Part shown: positions 1-5,504 of the stretch, piece after piece
Numbering within the stretch: position 1 is the first letter of the stretch
Layout: the number at the start of each line of letters is the position of its first letter
Origin: Anaerolineae bacterium
GTDB taxonomy: Bacteria; Chloroflexota; Anaerolineae; JAFGEY01
Assembly: GCA_016931365.1 (NCBI GenBank)
Contig: JAFGEY010000239.1
Span: 1 to 5,504, forward strand
DNA: 5,504 nt
Reading direction: 5' to 3'
Translations under genes and position numbers: made by a program
The notes under the pieces: model-generated
The model's input: only the letters and a program-made list of their open reading frames with translations
Told to the model about the DNA's origin: nothing
The model's database searches: none

Positions 1-15
1 AAGTATCAAAATCTG

Positions 16-40
16 TCCGAAAAATGGAAGACTTTTCGGG
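16..40. repeat. A/T-rich inverted repeat (possible hairpin)
   Basis: CCGAAAA at 17-23 is perfectly complementary to TTTTCGG at 33-39, with a 9-nt loop; T16 and G40 can add a G-U pair in RNA. No T-run follows on the + strand, so it does not look like a + strand intrinsic terminator. Read on the - strand, a moderately T-rich stretch follows, so a weak terminator for a gene reading leftwards is possible. It could also be a protein-binding site beside the weak -10-like element at 58-63. Confidence 0.4.
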
Positions 41-105
41 GAAGAGGTGCTAAAGTATAGAATAACAGCCCTGCGCATGAGAACTCACTATGCATAGCCA
101 CAGAA

Positions 106-130
106 TATCACGCGCGATAGGAATATCGCG
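106..130. promoter_or_regulatory. Overlapping palindromes, candidate operator or leader hairpin
   Basis: CGCGATA at 113-119 and TATCGCG at 124-130 form a perfect 7-bp inverted repeat around GGAA. The first arm is also shared with an upstream imperfect palindrome TATCACGCGCGATA at 106-119 (6 of 7 pairs). Three half-sites therefore lie within 25 bp, and GAATATC is also directly repeated at 103-109 and 121-127. As DNA this resembles a dimer-binding operator with an extra half-site. As RNA the 113-130 hairpin would be capped by GGAA, which fits the GNRA tetraloop pattern. It lies 83 bp upstream of the start codon. Function is inferred. Confidence 0.45.
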
Positions 131-202
131 GCGACGAGACTCTAAACACGGGGGGATACGTTCCCTCTGTGAGAGTAATTAATTTACACATTTCATCAGA
201 GA

Positions 203-208
203 AGGAGG
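203..208 (+). promoter_or_regulatory. Shine-Dalgarno of the binding-protein gene
   Basis: AGGAGG ends 5 nt before the ATG at 214. It decides the start: the in-frame GTG at 169 would add 15 residues ahead of the twin-arginine signal and has no comparable ribosome binding site. Confidence 0.85.
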
Positions 209-213
209 AAGCT

Positions 214-2322
214 ATGAGATCGAAGAGTTTGACACGCCGTGAATTTCTGCACCTGACCACGGCAGCCGCGCTCGGCGCGGTGGCGACGGCCTGTGCCGCA
301 CCAACGCCGCAGATCATCGAGAAGACCGTCGAGGTCGAAAAGGTGGTCGAGAAGACCGTTGAGGTCCAGGTCGAGAAGACCGTTGAGGTCGAAAAGTTAG
401 TCGAAGTCGAAGTCGAAGTCCCCGAAGGACGCAATGAACCGCCTATGCTGGAACCACTCGTCAAGGCCGGAGAATTGCCCCCGGTCGACGAACGGCTCCC
501 GATGGTGCCTTTCGTAGTGGGTGGGCGTGATGCCATCGGCGTCTACGGCGGCGAAGTTCGCCAGATCCACTTCGACACTGTCTGGTCCACCGACACCTAT
601 GACTGGATGTCCGACCGGATGATGCAATACTCGGACGCAGACTTCCGCACGCTCGTCCCCAATATGATCGAGAGCTGGGAGGGGTCGGACGACGGCACGA
701 CCTACACCATCCACATGCGCAAGGGCATGCGCTGGTCGGATGGGGAAGCGCTGACCACCAAGGACGTGGACTTCTGGTGGAATCAATGGGCCACCTACGA
801 GGGTCTGGGCTGGGTTGCCAGTCCGTTCAACGGCATCCAGAGCCAACGCTGCGAACTTGAAATCCTGGATGACTACACCTTCCGCTGCACGTTTGACTAC
901 ACCTTCGGCCTCTTCCCCCACATGCTCACCCGTAACATGGGCGGCTATCCTCAGGAAGGTCCGTTCATGCCCGCGCACTTCCTCGAGAACTACCACCTCG
1001 ATTTCGCCGGGCAGGAGGCTATGGATAAGCTGATTGCCGAGTTCGGGATGGAAACGTGGCAGCAGGTGACCAATCGCTTCTGCAGCCAGTGGGGCCTCAA
1101 CACCTGGCAATTCCCGGATTGGGCCAAGGACTTCCCCACCCTGGCGGCCTGGGTCCCGAAGCAGTATCCCGCCGAGGGTCTCATCATCTTCGAGCGCAAC
1201 CCCTACTACTGGAAGGTTGACCTCGTGGGCAACCAACTCCCCTACATCGACACGCTGCGCCTGGATTACATGGCCGACACGCAGACGATGGAACTCAAGC
1301 TCATCGGCGGCGAATTGGACTGGCTGGGGATGCACGACGTAACCGTCGCCAAATATCCCCTGTACAAGGAAAACGAGGCCACGGGCAACTATGTGGTCGG
1401 CGATTATCTCTCCTGTATGACCGACCGCTACACCCTCTACCCCCGCCGCACGCTCCCCAACGATCCGGTGCTGGAAGAGATCGTCAATCACCCCAACTGG
1501 ACCCGGGCGCTCTCGGTGGCTATCGACCGCGAGGAGATCAACGAGAGCCTCTTCTACGGTCTGGCTCGCATGGGGCAGATGGCGCCTATGCCGAACTCCG
1601 CATATTATAAGGAGAAGTACGGCACAGCGTGGGCACAGTATGATCCGGCGTTGGCGAATCAACTGCTGGACGAGATGGGACTTACCAAAGGCGCTAACGG
1701 CATCCGCGTGCGGCCCGACGGCAAACCCTTGAGCTACATGATCGAGCACGCCGGCATCCGCGTGGGCGCTTCGGTCTCCGAGTTCTGCGAGATGGTTATC
1801 ACCTACTGGCGTGAGATCGGCATCGAGGCGACGGTCAAGCAAATCGACGAGTCGCTGTACGGCGAGCGAATGAATGCCAACGAAGTGGAGTGCGGCATCT
1901 GGCACGCCGACCGCTGCACCGACATGCTCCTGCCGATCCAGATGCAGTGGTACGTGCCTGTAGCTGACGGTCAGCAGGGTGGCGTTTCGCGGGCCTGGCA
2001 AGACTGGTATACCGCTGAGGATAAGGAAGCGGAGGGTATCATCACGCCGCCTGAGGAAATCCAGCAACTGTTTGCCTGGGTTGACGAAATGAAGCTGGTT
2101 GTCGACGACGACGAGCGCGTCGCCATCGGGCAGAAGATCTTCGATTACCTGGCCGATACACCTTTGGCCATCGGCACGGTCCTCGAAAGCCCGTGCCCCT
2201 TACTCTACAACAAGAATATGCGCAACGTGCCACGGCCAAGAGTACCCATCGGCTGGGACACGTATGGCATCAACACCTACCATCCGTGCACTTTCTTCTA
2301 CGAAGGCGGGCAGCGGGCCTAA
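214..2322 (+). CDS. ABC transporter substrate-binding lipoprotein, family 5 (peptide/oligosaccharide type)
   Basis: This 702-aa extracytoplasmic solute-binding protein should capture the ligand for the permeases encoded downstream. The N-terminus carries a twin-arginine signal (TRREFL, residues 7-12), a hydrophobic stretch (about 13-26) and a lipobox-like VATAC with Cys27 as the predicted lipidation site; Ala at -3 is slightly off consensus. Residues about 34-70 form a Val/Glu/Lys repeat stalk encoded by DNA repeats. The family-5 fold follows: LVPNMIESWEGSDDG (147-161), the GMRWSDGEALTTKDVDF strand-helix (171-187), ERNPYYWKVDLVGNQLPYID (327-346) and the helix RALSVAIDREEIN (431-443). It is longer than classical DppA (about 535 aa). 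The GNQLPYID segment and abundant Trp/Tyr recall AgpA-like and Thermotoga oligosaccharide binders, so peptide annotation is uncertain. Family assignment is firm; substrate is unknown. It is separated from the permease genes by 209 bp with strong hairpins. Confidence 0.93.
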   Translation: MRSKSLTRREFLHLTTAAALGAVATACAAPTPQIIEKTVEVEKVVEKTVEVQVEKTVEVEKLVEVEVEVPEGRNEPPMLEPLVKAGELPPVDERLPMVPFVVGGRDAIGVYGGEVRQIHFDTVWSTDTYDWMSDRMMQYSDADFRTLVPNMIESWEGSDDGTTYTIHMRKGMRWSDGEALTTKDVDFWWNQWATYEGLGWVASPFNGIQSQRCELEILDDYTFRCTFDYTFGLFPHMLTRNMGGYPQEGPFMPAHFLENYHLDFAGQEAMDKLIAEFGMETWQQVTNRFCSQWGLNTWQFPDWAKDFPTLAAWVPKQYPAEGLIIFERNPYYWKVDLVGNQLPYIDTLRLDYMADTQTMELKLIGGELDWLGMHDVTVAKYPLYKENEATGNYVVGDYLSCMTDRYTLYPRRTLPNDPVLEEIVNHPNWTRALSVAIDREEINESLFYGLARMGQMAPMPNSAYYKEKYGTAWAQYDPALANQLLDEMGLTKGANGIRVRPDGKPLSYMIEHAGIRVGASVSEFCEMVITYWREIGIEATVKQIDESLYGERMNANEVECGIWHADRCTDMLLPIQMQWYVPVADGQQGGVSRAWQDWYTAEDKEAEGIITPPEEIQQLFAWVDEMKLVVDDDERVAIGQKIFDYLADTPLAIGTVLESPCPLLYNKNMRNVPRPRVPIGWDTYGINTYHPCTFFYEGGQRA
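316..420 (+). repeat. Degenerate tandem repeats encoding the Val/Glu stalk
   Basis: Three near-identical 21-nt copies (316-336, 346-366, 370-390) encode IEKTVEV, VEKTVEV and VEKTVEV. They are followed by a perfect GTCGAA hexamer array at 400-420 (three units plus GTC) encoding Val-Glu repeats. The encoded segment lies immediately after the lipidated N-terminus and probably acts as a flexible or extended tether between membrane and binding domain. The near-identity at DNA level suggests recent duplication or slippage rather than only protein-level constraint. Confidence 0.85.
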
Positions 2323-2340
2323 AGCTCTCATGAACACTCC

Positions 2341-2378
2341 AACCGGGTTGCCAACGCCTCAAGGCTGGCAACCCGGTT
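2341..2378 (+). terminator. Strong intercistronic hairpin (attenuator or mRNA-stabilising)
   Basis: AACCGGGTTGCCA (2341-2353) is perfectly complementary to TGGCAACCCGGTT (2366-2378), giving a 13-bp stem. The loop can close further as GCC-TCAA-GGC, leaving a 2-nt AC bulge. It begins 18 nt after the binding-protein stop codon. No uridine run follows, so complete Rho-independent termination is unlikely. Such hairpins after a binding-protein gene are known to protect the upstream message from 3' exonucleases or cause partial termination, which raises binding protein over permease. The structure is seen; the role is inferred. Confidence 0.6.
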
Positions 2379-2390
2379 TGGCCTATTGTG

Positions 2391-2453
2391 GGCGCGGTCG
2401 GAGACCGGCCCAAACAGAGAAACGCTCCACTGTAGCCGGTCTCCGATCATGCC
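2391..2453 (+). repeat. Long inverted repeat in the intercistronic gap
   Basis: GGTCGGAGACCGGC (2396-2409) pairs with GCCGGTCTCCGATC (2435-2448) over 14 bp including one G-U pair, around a 25-nt loop. The stem extends outward past a single C-A mismatch through G2394-T2450 to GGC/GCC (2391-2393 with 2451-2453). The left arm can instead fold on itself (2389-2412). It lies between the binding-protein gene and the first permease, downstream of the hairpin at 2341-2378. It could be a second attenuator or stabiliser, or a copy of a dispersed palindromic element; the window alone cannot say which. Confidence 0.6.
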
Positions 2454-2476
2454 AGTTGGGACAATTTGATCTCTTG

Positions 2477-2515
2477 GATTTGCAAATGTGCGATTTGTGA
2501 ATTTGCAGATTTGCA
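2477..2515 (+). repeat. ATTTGC-type short repeat cluster before the permease ribosome binding site
   Basis: Four octamers related to GATTTGCA occur at 2477-2484, 2492-2499 (GATTTGTG), 2500-2507 (AATTTGCA) and 2508-2515. The last three are directly adjacent with an 8-nt period. ATTTGCAAAT at 2478-2487 is a perfect palindrome, and its TGCAAAT can pair with either downstream ATTTGCA. The cluster ends 1 nt before the Shine-Dalgarno sequence. It may be a protein-binding array, a weakly structured translation-initiation region, or a slippage-derived remnant. Confidence 0.6.
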
Positions 2516-2516
2516 T

Positions 2517-2525
2517 AGGAGGTGA
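2517..2525 (+). promoter_or_regulatory. Near-perfect Shine-Dalgarno of the first permease
   Basis: AGGAGGTGA matches the anti-Shine-Dalgarno end of 16S rRNA over its full length. AGGAGG ends 9 nt before the ATG at 2532. It supports that start and indicates independent translation initiation after the structured gap. Confidence 0.85.
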
Positions 2526-2531
2526 ACCCTT

Positions 2532-3533
2532 ATGCTTGCCTATATCATTCAACGTATCATTCGCGTGATACCCCAGTTGCTATTGATTTCGGTCCTGGCG
2601 TTTATCATCATCCAGCTCCCTCCGGGTGATATCGTGACAAAGCAGATAGAGCGCCTGCAACATTCAGGGGTCACGGTAGACCAACAACAGGCTGAGGCTC
2701 TTATACGGCAGTATGGGATGGATAAGCCGGTGTATCAGCGGTATCTTCTATGGATCAGCAACATCATCACCAAGTTCGACTTTGGATATTCATACACCTT
2801 CGAGAAACCCGTGGCCCAGGTCATCAGGGAACGCATGGGCTACACTTTTGCCATCGCCCTGTTTGCCCACATCTTTACCTGGACGGTGGCGATCCCCATC
2901 GGCATCTATGTCGCGGTCAGGCAGTACTCGATTGCCGACTATGTCGTCACCCTTATCACTTTCGTTGGGCTGGCTGTACCCGCGTTTTTCCTGGCGATGC
3001 TCATCATGTATGTAGCGCTTACCAAGTTTGGCATCCGCACCGGGGGGTTGTTTTCCCAGGAATACATGGTGCTGCCGTGGAGTTGGGGCAAGTTTGTGGA
3101 CTTATTGAAGCATATGTGGCTCCCCGTCATTCTCCTCGGCACTGGCGGCGTCGCCGGCACCATCCGCACGATGCGCGCGATGATGCTGGATGAGCTGCGC
3201 AAACAGTACGTGACCGTCGCGCGCGCAAAGGGATTGTCCGAATTCAACGTCATTGTGCGCTATCCTGCGCGGCTGGCCATCAATCCGATTCTGAGCAGTG
3301 TGATGTGGCTGCTGCCGTGGTTGTTCTCCGGAGGTATCATCCTGGAGATTGTGCTCAACCTGCAGACGGCCGGCCCGGCGCTATACGCCGCGCTGAGGAA
3401 TCAGGACATGTATATGGCCGGCGCTTATATTTTGATCACCGGGGCCTTGACCGCGATCAGTGCGATCTTGTCCGATGTCCTGCTGGCCATATCGGATCCG
3501 CGCATCCGGTTCGGCGGTGTGGAGGGCGCATGA
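2532..3533 (+). CDS. ABC transporter permease, DppB/OppB type
   Basis: This 333-aa integral membrane protein is one half of the translocation channel. The N-terminus has the family form: a first membrane helix at about 11-30 followed by the PPGD segment (30-33). Further helices lie near 103-128, 138-161, 196-212, 254-275 and 296-320, giving six in total. The cytoplasmic EAA loop that contacts the ATPase is at about 220-254, with the conserved ARAKGLSE core (230-237, Gly234). The C-terminus ends in SDPRIRFGG (321-329), as in DppB-like proteins. Length is normal for the family. Its stop codon overlaps the next start (ATGA at 3530-3533), indicating translational coupling with the second permease. 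It belongs to the same operon as the binding protein despite the 209-bp gap. Substrate specificity cannot be inferred, so no symbol is given. Confidence 0.95.
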   Translation: MLAYIIQRIIRVIPQLLLISVLAFIIIQLPPGDIVTKQIERLQHSGVTVDQQQAEALIRQYGMDKPVYQRYLLWISNIITKFDFGYSYTFEKPVAQVIRERMGYTFAIALFAHIFTWTVAIPIGIYVAVRQYSIADYVVTLITFVGLAVPAFFLAMLIMYVALTKFGIRTGGLFSQEYMVLPWSWGKFVDLLKHMWLPVILLGTGGVAGTIRTMRAMMLDELRKQYVTVARAKGLSEFNVIVRYPARLAINPILSSVMWLLPWLFSGGIILEIVLNLQTAGPALYAALRNQDMYMAGAYILITGALTAISAILSDVLLAISDPRIRFGGVEGA

Positions 3534-4693
3534 GCGATAAAACCTTACAAAAAAAGCGATTGGGCCGCAAGGAGCAGAGCCAGGCCCCAGAAGGGCAAGA
3601 AGAAGAGTTCTACCGGGCGGGACAGTGGCAGCTCGTGTGGTGGAAGTTCAAACGGCACAAGCTGGCCCGCATGGCGATGATTGTCCTGGGGATTCTGTAC
3701 TTTATCGCCATCTTTGCCGAGTTTGTCAGCCCGCACGATCCCCTGCGACGCTACAGACAATATCTTTCCTTCCCCCCAACGAAGGTCCATATCCGCGACA
3801 AGGAAGGTGGATTTCACACCCCCTTTGTCTACGGCATGAAAATGGGCCGCGATCCCGTCACGTTCCGCCCGACCTACGAGGAAGATGCGAGCGTCATCTA
3901 TCCAATTGGGCTATTCGTACGCGGTGATCCCTACAAGCTCTGGGGGGTGATTCCAAGCGATATCCATCTCTTTGGCGTTGGCGGCGGTGATGAGACCATG
4001 CCCCTCTTCATCATGGGAACCGACACCATCGGGCGGGATGTATTGTCGCGCATTTTCTATGGGTCGCGCATCTCGCTGAGCGTCGGCCTGGTGGGGGTCG
4101 CCATCAGCTTCGTGATGGGGCTGCTCCTGGGCGGCATCTCAGGCTTCTTTGGTGGCGTTGTCGACGAAATCATCCAGCGCATCATCGAGGTGATTACGAC
4201 GCTGCCGTCGATTCCCTTGTGGATGGCCCTGGCCGCCGCGCTGCCCCGCGAATGGCCGCAGTTGCGCATCTACTTCGCCACCACGCTCATCCTCTCGATC
4301 CTGGGGTGGACGGGCCTGGCGCGGACGGTGCGCGGGCGGTTGTTGAGCATGCGCGAGGAAGACTTCGTACTGGCGGCCAAACTGGACGGGGAAAGCGAAT
4401 GGTCCATCATCACCCGGTATATGATCCCCGGTTTTCTCAGCTACATCATCGTCTCGCTCACCGGCTCGCTGCCCGGCATGATCCTCGGCGAGACATCGTT
4501 GAGTTTCCTGGGCATCGGCCTGAACCCGCCCACGATCAGTTGGGGCGTGATGTTACAGGACGCCCAGGATATCATGAACGTGGCCCACTACCCCTGGATT
4601 CTCTGGCCGGTGCCGGTGGTGGTGCTCGCGGTGCTTATGTTTAACTTTTTGGGTGACGGCTTGCGCGACGCCGCGGACCCCTACGTCACCTAG
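3530..4693 (+). CDS. ABC transporter permease, DppC/OppC type, with long extracytoplasmic insertion
   Basis: This 387-aa protein is the partner of the upstream DppB-type permease. The ATG overlaps the preceding stop (ATGA) and is preceded by GGAGG at 3521-3525. A charged cytoplasmic N-terminus (about 1-40) leads into the OppC N-terminal helix (48-66) and the SPHDP motif (67-71). The family hallmark MGTDTIGRDVLSR is at 162-174, followed by helices near 181-203, 225-240, 245-262, 302-320 and 356-376. The EAA loop is at about 275-302 with conserved Gly287. ETSLSFLGIGLNPP (321-334) and the C-terminal FLGDGLRDAADP (373-384) are typical. The stretch between helix 1 and the GTD motif is about 95 residues, against roughly 40 in E. 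coli DppC from memory. It contains HTPFVYG (96-102), FVRGD (129-133), YKLWG (135-139) and HLFGV (146-150), a pattern I recall from oligosaccharide-type members. An upstream in-frame extension back to 3305 is only a shadow of the previous gene. Confidence 0.95.
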   Translation: MSDKTLQKKRLGRKEQSQAPEGQEEEFYRAGQWQLVWWKFKRHKLARMAMIVLGILYFIAIFAEFVSPHDPLRRYRQYLSFPPTKVHIRDKEGGFHTPFVYGMKMGRDPVTFRPTYEEDASVIYPIGLFVRGDPYKLWGVIPSDIHLFGVGGGDETMPLFIMGTDTIGRDVLSRIFYGSRISLSVGLVGVAISFVMGLLLGGISGFFGGVVDEIIQRIIEVITTLPSIPLWMALAAALPREWPQLRIYFATTLILSILGWTGLARTVRGRLLSMREEDFVLAAKLDGESEWSIITRYMIPGFLSYIIVSLTGSLPGMILGETSLSFLGIGLNPPTISWGVMLQDAQDIMNVAHYPWILWPVPVVVLAVLMFNFLGDGLRDAADPYVT

Positions 4694-4697
4694 GAGG
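4692..4697 (+). promoter_or_regulatory. Shine-Dalgarno overlapping the second permease stop codon
   Basis: AGGAGG shares its first two bases with the TAG stop at 4691-4693 and ends 4 nt before the ATG at 4702. This tight arrangement supports the start and implies coupled translation of permease and ATPase. Confidence 0.8.
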
Positions 4698-4701
4698 CGC
4701 C

Positions 4702-5504
4702 ATGTCAACAGATAATGTACTTGCCGAAATTAAGAATCTTCGCACGTACTTCCACCTGGCCGAAGGTATCGTCCGGGCTGTGGATGGCGTCGACCTGACG
4801 ATCAGGCCGGGGCGCACGTTGGGCATTGTCGGAGAAAGCGGCTGCGGAAAGAGTATCACCGCCCTTTCCCTGATGCAGTTAGTCCCTTCCCCAGGCAAGA
4901 TCGAGGAGGGAGAGATCATCTATTACCAGACCGTGCACCAGACAGAATCGGCCTCGACCGCGGATATGATCGAGATCAGCAAACTCAAGCCCAACAGCCG
5001 CGAGATGCGCGCCATCCGGGGCAACCAGATTTCGATGGTCTTCCAGGAGCCAATGGCGGCCATGCTGCCCGTGCGCACGGTGGGCGCGCAGATCATGGAG
5101 GCCATCATGCTGCACCAGCAGGTGGACAAGGCCGAAGCCCGCGCGCGCGCCATCGACATCCTGGCCCGCGCCAAGCTCCCCAACGCCGACCGGATTGTGG
5201 ACACCTATCCCTTCCAGTTGAGCGGCGGAATGCGACAGCGCGCTGTGATCGCTATGGCCTTGAGCTGCAACCCCAACCTGCTCATCGCAGACGAGCCGAC
5301 GACGGCGCTGGACGTGACAACCGAGGCGCAAATCCTCGATCTGATGCGCGAATTGCAGCAGCAATACAATATGGCGATTATGTACATCACCCACAACCTG
5401 GGCGTGATCGCCGAAATGGCCCAGGAAGTCGCGGTGATGTATATGGGAAAAGTCGTCGAGCAGACGGACGTGGCGTCCATCTTCAGACACCCGCTGCACC
5501 CCTA
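4702..5504 (+). CDS. ABC transporter ATP-binding protein, DppD/OppD type (partial, runs off the right edge)
   Basis: The first 267 codons of a nucleotide-binding subunit are present with no stop; the gene continues past the window. It should hydrolyse ATP at the cytoplasmic face to power import. The order of motifs is complete for the catalytic core: aromatic A-loop region near Tyr16, Walker A GESGCGKS (44-51), Q-loop FQEP (Gln115), signature LSGGMRQR (173-180), Walker B LLIADEPT (193-200), D-loop ALD (202-204) and switch His231 in THNLGV. The sequence ends in RHPLHP, the start of the HP-HPYT motif that precedes the C-terminal OppD/DppD-specific extension. A short acidic/Thr/Ser-containing insertion (about 74-92) lengthens the region between Walker A and the Q-loop. 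After the Q-loop, AAMLPV (119-124) replaces the more usual TALNPV-like sequence. A DppF/OppF-type partner ATPase would be expected downstream. Confidence 0.95.
   Translation, partial: MSTDNVLAEIKNLRTYFHLAEGIVRAVDGVDLTIRPGRTLGIVGESGCGKSITALSLMQLVPSPGKIEEGEIIYYQTVHQTESASTADMIEISKLKPNSREMRAIRGNQISMVFQEPMAAMLPVRTVGAQIMEAIMLHQQVDKAEARARAIDILARAKLPNADRIVDTYPFQLSGGMRQRAVIAMALSCNPNLLIADEPTTALDVTTEAQILDLMRELQQQYNMAIMYITHNLGVIAEMAQEVAVMYMGKVVEQTDVASIFRHPLHP

Larger units (their letters stand above)
1..213 (+). promoter_or_regulatory. Leader region upstream of the binding-protein gene
   Basis: I see no convincing gene in this stretch. It should hold the operon promoter, but no strong sigma-70 pair is visible. 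The best -10-like hexamer is TAGAAT at 58-63 (5 of 6 matches to TATAAT), and it lacks a recognisable -35 at normal spacing. The region is dense in symmetry: an A/T-rich inverted repeat at 16-40, a perfect 10-bp palindrome CTATGCATAG at 88-97, and overlapping palindromes at 106-130. This suggests operator sites or a structured 5' leader. The promoter assignment is weak; the symmetry elements are read directly from the sequence. Confidence 0.4.

Noticed and set aside
169..213. GTG start extending the binding protein by 15 residues
   Set aside because: The ATG at 214 has AGGAGG at ideal spacing and places the twin-arginine motif at the expected distance from the N-terminus; the GTG has neither.
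397..2067. A 556-codon open frame on the - strand across the binding-protein gene
   Set aside because: It is fully antisense to a strongly supported family-5 binding protein, and its translation shows no recognisable domain. It is explained by the codon bias of the G/C-rich sense gene.
2341..2453. CRISPR array or riboswitch in the intercistronic gap
   Set aside because: There are no regularly spaced identical repeats, and I recognise no conserved riboswitch core; two inverted repeats explain the symmetry.
2099..2500. A 133-codon + strand frame spanning the end of the binding protein and the gap
   Set aside because: It overlaps the real gene out of frame, has no convincing ribosome binding site and reads through the hairpins; its Ser/Pro/Arg-rich product resembles no protein.
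3305..3529. N-terminal extension of the second permease into the first permease gene
   Set aside because: The extension is an out-of-frame reading of the first permease. The ATG at 3530 has a Shine-Dalgarno sequence, an ATGA overlap and a normal OppC N-terminus.
4879..5499. A 206-codon open frame on the - strand over the ATPase gene
   Set aside because: It is antisense to a gene with all ABC ATPase motifs; the His-rich, low-similarity translation is typical of a shadow frame.

Overview
The window holds most of one ABC-importer operon of the peptide/nickel/oligosaccharide class (Dpp/Opp-like), all on the + strand. The order is: regulatory leader (1-213), a large lipoprotein substrate-binding protein (214-2322), a structured intercistronic gap (2323-2531), a DppB-type permease (2532-3533), a DppC-type permease (3530-4693) and a DppD-type ATPase that runs off the right edge (4702-5504). 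A second ATPase (DppF/OppF type) would normally follow but lies outside the window.

The likely host is a member of the Chloroflexota (Anaerolineae/Caldilineae-like). This rests on the Val/Glu-rich repeat linker directly after the lipoprotein cysteine, a style of sequence I associate with Chloroflexota binding proteins, together with a twin-arginine lipoprotein signal and fairly GC-rich coding sequence. It is a family-level impression; no phylogenetic marker is present.

The binding protein would be anchored outside the membrane on a flexible stalk and capture the ligand. The two permeases form the translocation pore, and the ATPase docks on their EAA loops and drives import. The substrate cannot be read from sequence. 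The large binding protein (702 aa, with a GNQLPYID segment) and the long extracytoplasmic insertion in the second permease recall the subgroup of family-5 systems that includes oligosaccharide importers, as in Thermotoga and the rhizobial AgpA type. A sugar oligomer is therefore as plausible as a peptide.

The genes themselves are ordinary. The features most worth a second look are non-coding. The leader contains a three-half-site CGCGATA/TATCGCG palindrome cluster. The 209-bp gap between the binding protein and the permeases carries two long inverted repeats, one of which has a competing alternative fold, followed by a cluster of ATTTGC repeats just before a near-perfect Shine-Dalgarno sequence. 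The gap probably sets the ratio of binding protein to membrane components. I see no CRISPR, RNA gene, insertion sequence or clearly novel system.
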